Below are positions 1-6,337 of a stretch of 11,048 bases of DNA, piece after piece (the stretch's first letter is position 1; each line of letters starts with the position of its first letter). The position numbers were made by a program, and so were the translations under genes. Below the pieces are notes generated by a model. It was not told the DNA's origin. It saw nothing but the letters and a program-made list of their open reading frames with translations, and did no database searches. The DNA lies in contig DAOVCZ010000040.1 in assembly GCA_030669775.1 (NCBI GenBank), positions 1-11,048 on the forward strand, in the 5' to 3' direction. The stretch is from Chloroflexota bacterium. GTDB taxonomy: Bacteria > Chloroflexota > Anaerolineae > Anaerolineales > UBA4823.

Positions 1-797
1 GTAATTGTTTGCTCAAGATCTGTGGTGACCACACCGCTGATGATGGAAGCGAAGACATCATCCATCAAGTTCTTCAGTTCGGTCACTTCAGAGAGTGTCT
101 GCCTGACTGACTCGAACAAGCGTGCATTCTCGATTGCGACAGCTGCCTGGTTGGCGAAAGCAGCTAATAGATTCTTCTCGGTCTCGGTGAAAAGACCTTC
201 GCGCAGCCGATTGTCGGCGTAGATCACCCCAATGATAGATTCTTTCAGGATGAGTGGAACACACAAGATCGAACGCAGGTTTAGGGAGATAATGCTTTCT
301 TGATCATCGAAGCGGGGATCCTGTTGAGCATTGGTTGTAAGAATTGGTTGCCCTTCGGCAAGCACTCGGTTAACAATAGTCCGGCTGAGTACAGAGTCAG
401 AAGCATCCAGGGATTCATGTTCCCAATTGCGTGCAATGTGAATGCTGAGTTCTCCCTGGTTATTATTCAGCATGAGAAATCCCCGCTCAGCGCCTGTCAA
501 GCGGACGATAGTGTCCATCACAATTCGCAAGACATCATCCAGCTGTAAAGATGAGTTCACCACCTGGCTGATATTTGCTAATTCAAGATGGTTATCCCGT
601 TCTTCTTTTTGCTTGGCAACCTGAGTGCTAAGTTGGGACAGGGAACTGGTCAAGAGTGCCAGATCATCAAAAATGGCTTCCAAATCTGCTGAACTACCAT
701 GGGCAAGGGCGGTATGAATTTGTTCCGTTAGCTGGCTTAAGTGGAAAATTTGCCTGTCAAGTGAGAAATTCGTTGAATTGGATGAATCGCTATCCAT
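1..797 (-). CDS. GAF-domain sensory protein, C-terminal part beyond window (partial)
   Basis: This frame is open from an ATG at 797 to the left edge, giving 265 complete codons with no stop. Residues 1-75 are hydrophilic and helical with a probable coiled coil (QVAKQKEERDNHLELANIS). Residues about 80-228 read as a GAF domain: ISQVVNSSLQLDDVL start, GAERGFLML strand, DPRF, SILCVPL, IIGVIYADNR, and the closing helix AFANQAAVAIENARLF. After a short linker, LMDDVFASIISGVVTTDLE (from about 244) looks like the start of a PAS domain. GAF-PAS proteins of this kind usually continue into a histidine kinase, cyclase or phosphatase output domain, but that part is outside the window, so the output is unknown. 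The start lies 23 bp after the stop of the transglutaminase gene, with a weak GGA ribosome site, so the two genes are probably co-transcribed. No signal peptide or membrane segment is visible, so it is probably cytoplasmic. GAF identity is confident; the ligand is unknown. Confidence 0.85.
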   Translation of the reverse strand, partial: MDSDSSNSTNFSLDRQIFHLSQLTEQIHTALAHGSSADLEAIFDDLALLTSSLSQLSTQVAKQKEERDNHLELANISQVVNSSLQLDDVLRIVMDTIVRLTGAERGFLMLNNNQGELSIHIARNWEHESLDASDSVLSRTIVNRVLAEGQPILTTNAQQDPRFDDQESIISLNLRSILCVPLILKESIIGVIYADNRLREGLFTETEKNLLAAFANQAAVAIENARLFESVRQTLSEVTELKNLMDDVFASIISGVVTTDLEQTI

Positions 798-820
798 CTA
801 ATATCCAATTTGGGTAATGA

Positions 821-3259
821 TCAAGTTCTAGCGGATGAGCGCCTCTTGCTTTTTGGGTCTTGAAAGCGAGTAAAGAAGCGCTGCAGTCTGGCGAGATAGG
901 AAAGCTTGCGAATCTCTTTCCCGGCAAGCTGAGCTTCTTCAGAATCGGAGGCTTGATTGCCGTAAATCGAATTCTGGTATTGAATAACCACTGATCGGAC
1001 CGGATTTTCTGCTACCGGAAGAATTTGGACGAGATCGGCCCCACGTTCGGAAGGTGTATCTGCCAATTGGGGAGGTTGCCCGAGGCGAGAAAGGGCATGA
1101 TTGAGTTCAAGATAAGCCCGTGAGAGGGGCGATAAACCTGCGTGATGAGCCCAGTGGATTAAGAATTTTGGAGATTTGATACCCACACGTTCCAGACTAG
1201 ATTCTAATTGAACCGGAATTGGGGGCGAGCCTCTCTGGATGCGAACTCTGCGAACAAGCAGGGTGATGGAAATGATTATGATGATCATCATTGCGACATA
1301 GATCGGAGTCGGATCAATTGGCAGACCTCCGATCAATGCACCCTGAGTTGAGTCTCTCAAAGCTGATAATTCATCCAAACGACGCAGGATGCGACCCTCC
1401 ATTTCCTCACTTAGAGTGTCTTGAGCAGGTGATTCAGAAGAATCAGATAGAAGTCCAATAGGGCGAATAATGGGTTGTTGCGAGACTGTCGGTTCGAATT
1501 CTACCCACCCAATATTGGGGAAATAAACTTCAGGCCAGGCATGCGCATCGCGATGGCGGACATCAAAGATATCGTTCGTAATTTGTGTCTCTTGGGGGAT
1601 GTTTTCACCACCAGACTGCAGGGTTGGTATTTCCTCTGTACCCCCAGGTGATATGCGTTCTCCCTCGGCATAGCCCACTGCTAGGCGGGCTGGAATCCCC
1701 AATGAACGCAACATCACAATTTCAGCACTGGCGTAGTAATTACAAAATGCCTGCTTGTGGTCGAAGAGCACCCAATCAATGGGTTCCTGATCACCTGGAG
1801 GACCGGGAACTGTATCGTTATATTTAAAATTTGTGCGAAGAAAATCCGTAATCGCCTGAGCGATATCGTATGGGTTATCGAATTCCGAAGCGATCTCCTC
1901 GGCCAGTTCAAGTGTACGCGGGGTGATCGTGTCAGGCAGTTGCAGGTAGCGCGCGGTGACCCAGGATGGGTAATCTGTGCCAGCCTCGCGCAATTCCTTT
2001 TGTGAGGCGGTGGTAAGTGAAGCTTCAACTCGATAAGTGTCGCCCGCGAGTAAGATAGGATCAGCTTTTAGATGGCTCAGGTCAACAGAGCCGTCAGAAT
2101 TAATCCCATAGTATGCATCCGCAGGACGGCTTACCCAAACTGGTTGGGAGGGCGTTTGCAGAGTTTGAATGGGGAAGAGAGTCGTAATCGTGAAAGTGCT
2201 GCTGGCTCTGCTCTCATACTCGGGGAGGTTGAGGTTGAAATCATCTGGGGAAACGAAATTAACTGCCGGAAGCGTGCTGGACCAACCAGCCTCGTAATTA
2301 TCATAGACCCGAGAGCGCCAGTAATAGCGGACACTCGAGGAGGCACGCGGAGGTGCTTGTATGGTCATGATGATCGTATCGCTGAGTGGGTTTCCTCTCC
2401 CGAGGGGAAGATTTTCGCCATAGAAATCCGTGACTACACCGACAGAAGCTTGTAGAGAATAAAAAACATTGCTCAAGCGATCACGAACATCTAACCATGG
2501 TCGAGTGACATTGAGCCAAACTTGTTCTGCTTGCGGAACTGCTGAGGCAACCGCGGGGACAGTCCAGGCAAAAAGAACCAGAATGACTGTGGTGATCAAT
2601 CCCAGACGAAGCGAATCGAGCCCAACATAAGGCGGGAGATAGGTCCCGTTATTTTTCCACCGGTATTGAAGTTTAACGAAATGCAGACGAGCAACCAGAA
2701 GTAATGCCAGGAAAATAAAACCTGCTAAGAACCAGGTCCGCCCCGGCAGGAATGGATCATATACCTGGAAGATGATTATGGAAAATCCGGCCGGTATAAT
2801 CGCCCGCCAGGGATTCCCATGACGTGTGAGGCTGTAGCCCGCGTAAAAACTCAGTGTCCAGAACAGGCTTGCCATCAAAAGGTTGAAAAACAAGTTGTCG
2901 GTAACAGGTTTTTGTTGGAATATTTGATCAAGAATGATCAGCATGCGATTGCCCATACTGATCATTCTTTCGGGCCACAGAACCCCCTGACCCAAGGTCA
3001 ACCCAAATCGCCAGACGACGACAAATGCACCGTAAACAAATGCAAAGAATCTTACTAACCTAGGCGAAAAAGTGCTTTTCCCAAGCGCGAGACCGGCAAC
3101 CACCCCCAAGAGCGCTATTGTTTGGACCAGGTTTAATTCGTTGGTCCAGCTGGTGGCATTTAATCGGGTCGCCGCGATGTATATCGCCGCAATCAGGAGC
3201 AATACGGCGGGCCAATCCCACCAACGTTTGGGTCTTGAATCACTGACTGGAAATTCCAT
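821..3259 (-). CDS. Membrane-anchored transglutaminase-like protein (TgpA/DUF3488 type)
   Basis: The 812-residue product has the three-part layout of TgpA-type proteins. The N-terminal part has about seven hydrophobic segments (roughly residues 15-32, 43-60, 68-85, 124-142, 152-165, 174-191, 218-240). An extracytoplasmic region with a transglutaminase-core domain follows at about 430-600. A single membrane helix lies near 651-670, followed by a basic cytoplasmic tail with a DUF4129-like stretch (HAGLSPLSRAYLELNHAL, about 706-723). The papain-like catalytic Cys is C506 (KQAFCNYYASAE), followed by LRSLGIPARLAVGY; the His is H573 (RDAHAWPEVYF). The third position is E589 in VEFEPT, where P. aeruginosa TgpA has Asp. 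The family acts at the outer face of the membrane; its substrates are mostly unknown. The MoxR-type ATPase and DUF58 genes often seen beside it are not here. The ATG start at 3259 precedes the first membrane segment and has only a weak GGTG site. An extended -10 promoter lies about 104 bp upstream. Confidence 0.9.
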   Translation of the reverse strand: MEFPVSDSRPKRWWDWPAVLLLIAAIYIAATRLNATSWTNELNLVQTIALLGVVAGLALGKSTFSPRLVRFFAFVYGAFVVVWRFGLTLGQGVLWPERMISMGNRMLIILDQIFQQKPVTDNLFFNLLMASLFWTLSFYAGYSLTRHGNPWRAIIPAGFSIIIFQVYDPFLPGRTWFLAGFIFLALLLVARLHFVKLQYRWKNNGTYLPPYVGLDSLRLGLITTVILVLFAWTVPAVASAVPQAEQVWLNVTRPWLDVRDRLSNVFYSLQASVGVVTDFYGENLPLGRGNPLSDTIIMTIQAPPRASSSVRYYWRSRVYDNYEAGWSSTLPAVNFVSPDDFNLNLPEYESRASSTFTITTLFPIQTLQTPSQPVWVSRPADAYYGINSDGSVDLSHLKADPILLAGDTYRVEASLTTASQKELREAGTDYPSWVTARYLQLPDTITPRTLELAEEIASEFDNPYDIAQAITDFLRTNFKYNDTVPGPPGDQEPIDWVLFDHKQAFCNYYASAEIVMLRSLGIPARLAVGYAEGERISPGGTEEIPTLQSGGENIPQETQITNDIFDVRHRDAHAWPEVYFPNIGWVEFEPTVSQQPIIRPIGLLSDSSESPAQDTLSEEMEGRILRRLDELSALRDSTQGALIGGLPIDPTPIYVAMMIIIIISITLLVRRVRIQRGSPPIPVQLESSLERVGIKSPKFLIHWAHHAGLSPLSRAYLELNHALSRLGQPPQLADTPSERGADLVQILPVAENPVRSVVIQYQNSIYGNQASDSEEAQLAGKEIRKLSYLARLQRFFTRFQDPKSKRRSSART

Positions 3260-3332
3260 AACTCACACCGATAATCATCAAAACTTCACAGGGTATTGAT
3301 CAGGATACATTAAGATTACTATGCTATTTGGG

Positions 3333-3352
3333 ATTTGGTTCAGAGACCAAAT
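3333..3352. promoter_or_regulatory. Inverted repeat in leader of the transglutaminase gene
   Basis: A perfect 7-bp inverted repeat, ATTTGGT (3333-3339) and ACCAAAT (3346-3352), is separated by TCAGAG. It lies just downstream of the proposed extended -10 at 3363-3371 on the minus strand, close to the expected transcription start. It could be an operator or a 5' leader hairpin. The arms are short and it could be chance. Confidence 0.3.
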
Positions 3353-3362
3353 GTGTGAGTTT

Positions 3363-3371
3363 ATTATATCA
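3363..3371 (-). promoter_or_regulatory. Extended -10 promoter for the transglutaminase-GAF unit
   Basis: On the minus strand the sequence reads TGATATAAT: a perfect TATAAT hexamer (3368 to 3363) preceded by the TGn extended -10 element. No good -35 hexamer is found 16-18 bp upstream, which is typical of extended -10 promoters. It lies about 104 bp before the ATG at 3259 and beyond the terminator of the upstream gene, so it could drive a separate two-gene transcript. The rest of the 3260-3585 gap, apart from the inverted repeat at 3333-3352 and the hairpin at 3473-3511, shows no gene that I can support. Confidence 0.5.
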
Positions 3372-3472
3372 GCCGAGGGGAGAAGCTTGACCAGACACCT
3401 ATCACTCTAAGCTGATGCTAATCGTGTCAAAATTTTTTGAATGGCGATATTTACTCTCAGCTACTTAGGAAC

Positions 3473-3511
3473 AAAAATGAGGTAAAATCTAACCTGGGGT
3501 TTTACCTCATT
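3473..3511 (-). terminator. Intrinsic terminator of the transaldolase transcript
   Basis: A 12-bp perfect stem (3476-3487 paired with 3500-3511; core ATGAGGTAAAA / TTTTACCTCAT) encloses a 12-nt loop. On the minus strand the stem is followed at once by a run of T's (3477-3473). It lies about 75 bp after the transaldolase stop, which fits Rho-independent termination. Only four pairs are G-C, so efficiency may be modest. A second, weaker structure sits right after the stop (AGCAG with CTGCTTTT on the minus strand, about 3550-3585) and could contribute. Confidence 0.55.
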
Positions 3512-3585
3512 GGATTGCAGGATGATCTACCCAAACGGTTGACAGTATTTGCAAAAGCAGATTAATTTAAAGAAGGTTAAACTGC

Positions 3586-4803
3586 TCAAACGCTGATTTT
3601 CTCGACCTTTTTACCAGTGACCACTGCCAGGCGTTCACCGACATATTGCTCAAGACCGTTTGAGGCTTTGGAGAATGCCTCCGCAGTGGCGATTGTTGCC
3701 GGGTGATAATTAAACTGGTTGATTTCCATACCATTTTCATCCCAAGACTGGAGTACATAAGGGATTTTGCTCATCTTGTCTATCACTTCGTAAGGTACAT
3801 CTTCGTAAAGGATCTCTTCATCAAATGTCAGCTCCTCGCATTTTTGGATGAGCGGGTCGAGCACATAAGGTGGCATGGTGTAGACGATATCGCCAGCGAT
3901 CTTTTCGATATCCCAGAAATGATTCTTGCCACCTACCAGGGGTCCATAGCGCAAAGAGCAGGCCAGCATTTTACTGGGTAAGGCGTTGTCCTTCAACAGG
4001 TTGAAAGCTTTGCGGAATATATAGATACCTAACCAATGTTTATCTGCCCAGGTTAATTGAATACCACGTCGCTGCGCTTGCTGCTCAAGGGCAGGATTCT
4101 CGGTGAGGCGGCCGATCATCATCGTGATCACAGCCCGCCATTTGCTCATATCAGTGCCGTTCTCTTCGGCGATTTGGACACCATCGGCGGCGGCATTTGC
4201 CACAGCCCAAATTTGCGGTAAGGTGAAGCAGGTCGTGACGTTGGTGGGAATGGCCATGGAAGTCAGGATGCGCACTACATCGACACCCTCACCGCTGGCA
4301 GGCACTTTGATCATCAAATTTGGTGCGATTGCTCGAATTTCCTGGGCGGTCTCAACCATTTTATCTACATCTGTCAGCAGACGTGGATCCAGCTGACCTG
4401 AGATGTAACCAAAACGACCAGCAGAGGCTTCCCAAATCGGCATCATCATCTCTGCCCCGCGACGAATGACTTCTTTGTAAGTGAGCCAGAAGTACTCATT
4501 CAATTCGAGACCCGGGTTGGAAGCGATCAAATCGTCGATCCATTCATTCCAGAATTCTGGATCATTCTTGACCGCTGTCAGCGAGAGGGGCGGGTTTGTG
4601 GTGCAGCCACGCACCAGACTTTGGGCTGGATCATCGAGATCATATATCCGGTTGAGCTGCTCGTCCAGTAGGGATTTCTTTTCTTGCGGTGCAGCCGCGA
4701 CCATATCTTTGACCCATGATTTGAAAATTAGTGGCGATGAATCCCACCAGATCTCCATGTCAGGATTTACCTGGGTCAAGCGCTCAAGTACACTCTCATT
4801 CAT
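3586..4803 (-). CDS. Transaldolase-family protein (class I aldolase fold)
   Basis: The 405-residue product has the order of transaldolase motifs: WWDSS with the probable Asp (D21), GCTTNPPLS (T69-N70, the TNP motif), ISGQLDPRL (134-142), LMIKVPA with the probable Schiff-base lysine K166, a Thr/Asn strand PTNVTTCFTLPQ (186-197), and ITMMIGRL (226-233). Transaldolases move a dihydroxyacetone unit between sugar phosphates in the non-oxidative pentose phosphate pathway, in the cytoplasm. By eye, Gln137 sits where E. coli TalB has Glu96, and Met229 where TalB has Phe178. Gln at the first position is the state found in fructose-6-phosphate aldolases, so the exact reaction is uncertain. The protein is longer than TalB (about 316) or FSA (about 220), with extra sequence mainly at about 235-280 and at the C-terminus. 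The start is supported by GGAGG at 4811-4815, seven bases from the ATG. A GntR-type regulator lies 84 bp upstream on the same strand and probably controls it. Confidence 0.85.
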   Translation of the reverse strand: MNESVLERLTQVNPDMEIWWDSSPLIFKSWVKDMVAAAPQEKKSLLDEQLNRIYDLDDPAQSLVRGCTTNPPLSLTAVKNDPEFWNEWIDDLIASNPGLELNEYFWLTYKEVIRRGAEMMMPIWEASAGRFGYISGQLDPRLLTDVDKMVETAQEIRAIAPNLMIKVPASGEGVDVVRILTSMAIPTNVTTCFTLPQIWAVANAAADGVQIAEENGTDMSKWRAVITMMIGRLTENPALEQQAQRRGIQLTWADKHWLGIYIFRKAFNLLKDNALPSKMLACSLRYGPLVGGKNHFWDIEKIAGDIVYTMPPYVLDPLIQKCEELTFDEEILYEDVPYEVIDKMSKIPYVLQSWDENGMEINQFNYHPATIATAEAFSKASNGLEQYVGERLAVVTGKKVEKISV

Positions 4804-4866
4804 CAGTATGCCTCCATATTTAATGTGTTTGTAGTTATGAATTTATTTGAATAGCAGTTTTTTTGT

Positions 4867-4884
4867 CTGTTCAATGAAGAACAG
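4867..4884. promoter_or_regulatory. 18-bp inverted repeat between regulator and transaldolase genes
   Basis: CTGTTC (4867-4872) and GAACAG (4879-4884) form a perfect 6-bp inverted repeat around AATGAA, three bases after the stop of the GntR-type gene. On the minus strand the hairpin is followed by A's, not T's, so it is not an intrinsic terminator. It lies 64-81 bp before the transaldolase ATG and could be an operator or an RNA processing hairpin. The rest of the 84-bp gap is AT-rich and has no convincing promoter. Confidence 0.3.
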
Positions 4885-4887
4885 TAA

Positions 4888-5625
4888 TTAGCGATTGAGG
4901 ATCACTGTCAACGAATACATATCTCCCCGGTTATAGCAGTAGGTGAATTCCACCGGGGTTCCATCTTCTGCATATACCGTTCGTTCCTTGAATAAAATTG
5001 GAGCACCTGCTTGAATTTGCATCACTTTGGCGAGCTCTTGATCTGCCAGGCGCGCTTCTATTTTTTGGACTGCCCGCTTAACTGGATATCCATTTTTTTC
5101 AAATTTGGACCACAGATGCTGAACGTCAAAATCATGCAATTCCTCCTGGATCATTTCTGAAAACAACCGGTGAGGGATATAAGCATCGTGGAGGGTTACC
5201 ATAACCTCGTCAGCTTGACGCAGGGATTTAATGTGTATAACGAATTCATCTGACTCCAGCAGAAGGGCTTGAGCGATCATAGGTGTTGCGTGAATGACTT
5301 CGAATTCAAGGATCGTTGCTTTGGCATGGATCCCATGCTTGTCAGAATTTTCAAAAAAATTTGTCAGTCGGCTGTGGTCTCGCTCGATGTGGGGCAGGGT
5401 TACAAAGGTCCCAACGCCATGACGACGGTATAAGAGTCCATCATCGATAAGATCGGAAGTTCCCTGGCGGACTGTCATCCTGCTGACACCAAACTGAGTG
5501 GCCAATTCATCTTCAGATGGCAGTTTTTGACCCCTTTCTAATTCCCCCGAAGCGATCTGTTGTCGTAGGGATTCACGAATTTTCACATATAGCGGGATAC
5601 CTTCGGTATTGGATATATCACTCAT
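4888..5625 (-). CDS. GntR family transcriptional regulator, HutC/UTRA type
   Basis: The 245-residue protein starts with a winged helix-turn-helix of the GntR family (about 10-76): PLYVKIRESLRQQI, then GQKLPSEDELATQFGVSRMTVRQ with the recognition helix near 46-56, and the wing RRHGVGTFV. Residues about 90-240 match the UTRA ligand-binding domain of the HutC subfamily (AKATILEFEVIHA, RQADEVMVTLHDAYIPH, GAPILFKERTVYAEDGTPVEF). HutC-type regulators usually bind small ligands such as sugar phosphates or amino acid derivatives and repress neighbouring genes. The gene lies 84 bp upstream of the transaldolase-family gene on the same strand, which suggests a sugar-phosphate effector; that is inference. 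The ATG at 5625 has no clear Shine-Dalgarno site, unlike most neighbours. Palindromic half-sites 37-60 bp upstream fit autorepression. The nuo genes diverge on the other side. Confidence 0.92.
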   Translation of the reverse strand: MSDISNTEGIPLYVKIRESLRQQIASGELERGQKLPSEDELATQFGVSRMTVRQGTSDLIDDGLLYRRHGVGTFVTLPHIERDHSRLTNFFENSDKHGIHAKATILEFEVIHATPMIAQALLLESDEFVIHIKSLRQADEVMVTLHDAYIPHRLFSEMIQEELHDFDVQHLWSKFEKNGYPVKRAVQKIEARLADQELAKVMQIQAGAPILFKERTVYAEDGTPVEFTYCYNRGDMYSLTVILNR

Positions 5626-5661
5626 TGATATTAATGCTATTGTTATTTGATGCCTTTATAT

Positions 5662-5685
5662 TATCTAGACGTATAGATATCTATA
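5662..5685. promoter_or_regulatory. Candidate GntR operator: overlapping TATCTA/TAGATA palindromes
   Basis: Three half-sites are packed in 24 bp: TATCTA (5662-5667), TAGATA (5674-5679) and TATCTA (5678-5683). The first pair forms an 18-bp imperfect palindrome, TATCTAGACGTATAGATA. The second pair is inside a 14-bp perfect palindrome, TATAGATATCTATA (5672-5685). The cluster lies just downstream of the TATAAT proposed for the GntR-type gene, where a bound dimer would block transcription. GntR/HutC operators are short AT-rich palindromes often built on a TCTAGA-like core, which fits, but binding is inferred. Confidence 0.5.
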
Positions 5686-5713
5686 TTATATATCAATTTT
5701 GATGGTTTGGGAA
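5685..5713 (-). promoter_or_regulatory. Promoter of the GntR-type regulator gene
   Basis: On the minus strand a perfect -10 TATAAT (5690 to 5685) is preceded by 17 bp and a weak -35 TTCCCA (5713 to 5708, four of six matches to TTGACA). It lies about 60 bp before the ATG at 5625, and its start region overlaps the palindromes at 5662-5685. The region is very AT-rich, so other -10 choices exist. Confidence 0.45.
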
Positions 5714-5762
5714 GTGGATTCTCTGTTGAATTGATGAAAAGTATCAAGATGAGGTTTATTTA

Positions 5763-5813
5763 TGGTAAAATTTTCCCCATTGCCAATATTGCTGAGCAAT
5801 GCAGCGGTAAAAT
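5763..5813 (+). promoter_or_regulatory. Possible nuoA promoter region with repeated GGTAAAAT and a 13-bp palindrome
   Basis: GGTAAAAT occurs at 5764-5771 and again at 5806-5813, 42 bp apart. The first copy is preceded by T, giving TGG-TAAAAT, an extended -10-like element with five of six consensus bases; neither copy has a good -35. Between them lies a perfect 13-bp palindrome ATTGCT-G-AGCAAT (5788-5800), which could be an operator. nuoA starts about 70-110 bp downstream. The promoter call is tentative. Confidence 0.35.
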
Positions 5814-5837
5814 CTATCTTGAGGTGAAAAACTCCTG

Positions 5838-5876
5838 GGAGAATTCGGTTATCACTTTCTCCTGACGATTTAGGAG
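5838..5876 (+). promoter_or_regulatory. Possible alternative hairpins over the nuoA ribosome-binding site
   Basis: The nuoA Shine-Dalgarno AGGAG (5872-5876) can pair with CTCCT (5859-5863) around an 8-nt loop, hiding it. The same CTCC bases can instead pair upstream: GGAGAA (5838-5843) with TTCTCC (5857-5862) around a 13-nt loop, which would leave AGGAG free. The two hairpins exclude each other. The stems are short (five and six pairs), so this may be chance. Confidence 0.25.
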
Positions 5877-5881
5877 CGCCT

Positions 5882-6238
5882 ATGCTTAACGATTGGATTT
5901 TTATTGGAATTTTCCTTCTCCTAGCCCCAGTATTTCCAGCTCTTGCATTACTTATCCCCAGATTGATCGCCCCCCGGAAACCAAATCCACTGAAGACTGA
6001 AACTTACGAATGTGGTATTGAGACTTATGGGGAAACCTGGGTTCAATTCAAAGCCCAATATTATATTTTTGCACTAGTCTTTCTGATTTTTGACATTGAA
6101 GTAGTATTCTTATATCCCTGGGCAGTGGCATTTGATCAACTTCCAATGTTCGCAGTTCTAGAAGGGGTACTCTTCATTATGATTCTTGTAGCTGGGCTGT
6201 TTTACATCTGGCGCAAGGGTGTTTTGGAATGGGTCTAG
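5882..6238 (+). CDS. nuoA: NADH-quinone oxidoreductase subunit A
   Basis: This 118-residue membrane subunit of respiratory complex I (mitochondrial ND3) lies at the junction of the membrane arm and the quinone site. Three hydrophobic segments are visible (about 5-29, 59-82, 88-110). The first loop carries the family motif TYECGIETYG with conserved Cys44. The second helix has FDIEVVFLYPWAV with acidic D71 and E73, matching the conserved pair in E. coli NuoA. Length is normal. AGGAG at 5872-5876 lies five bases from the ATG. In most genomes nuoB follows directly; here nuoA is followed by a strong terminator and then nuoH, so it may be expressed at a different level from the genes downstream. 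Confidence 0.96.
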   Translation: MLNDWIFIGIFLLLAPVFPALALLIPRLIAPRKPNPLKTETYECGIETYGETWVQFKAQYYIFALVFLIFDIEVVFLYPWAVAFDQLPMFAVLEGVLFIMILVAGLFYIWRKGVLEWV

Positions 6239-6258
6239 GGGGTCCAAGGTTTAATATT

Positions 6259-6293
6259 AAAAAGGCTGATGGAAAAATCCCTCAGCCTTTTTG
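6259..6293 (+). terminator. Strong intrinsic terminator between nuoA and nuoH
   Basis: A perfect 11-bp stem, AAAAAGGCTGA (6259-6269) and TCAGCCTTTTT (6282-6292), encloses a 12-nt loop that can itself add three pairs (GGA 6271-6273 with TCC 6278-6280). The 3' arm ends in five T's. It starts 21 bases after the nuoA stop, as expected for a Rho-independent terminator, and the A-run on the 5' side makes it potentially active both ways. nuoH starts only 45 bases later with no clear promoter between, so downstream genes may depend on read-through. Confidence 0.85.
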
Positions 6294-6337
6294 TGCGGCT
6301 TAATTTCGGTTGAATTCTTTCCACCAGGAGAGTTGGC

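Noticed and set aside
300..624. Two overlapping plus-strand open frames (82 and 60 codons) near the left edge
   Set aside because: The minus strand carries a continuous GAF-domain reading frame across the whole stretch, so these are shadows.
2072..2455. Open frame of 127 codons on the plus strand inside the transglutaminase gene
   Set aside because: Antisense to a well-supported gene with catalytic motifs; no ribosome site or recognisable domain.
4481..4834. Open frame of 117 codons on the plus strand opposite the transaldolase gene
   Set aside because: Shadow of a conserved coding region, without a ribosome site or known motifs.
4861..4884. Hairpin plus T-run read as a terminator for the GntR-type gene
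   Set aside because: The T-run is on the plus strand; on the transcribed minus strand it reads as A's after the stem, so it does not fit intrinsic termination.
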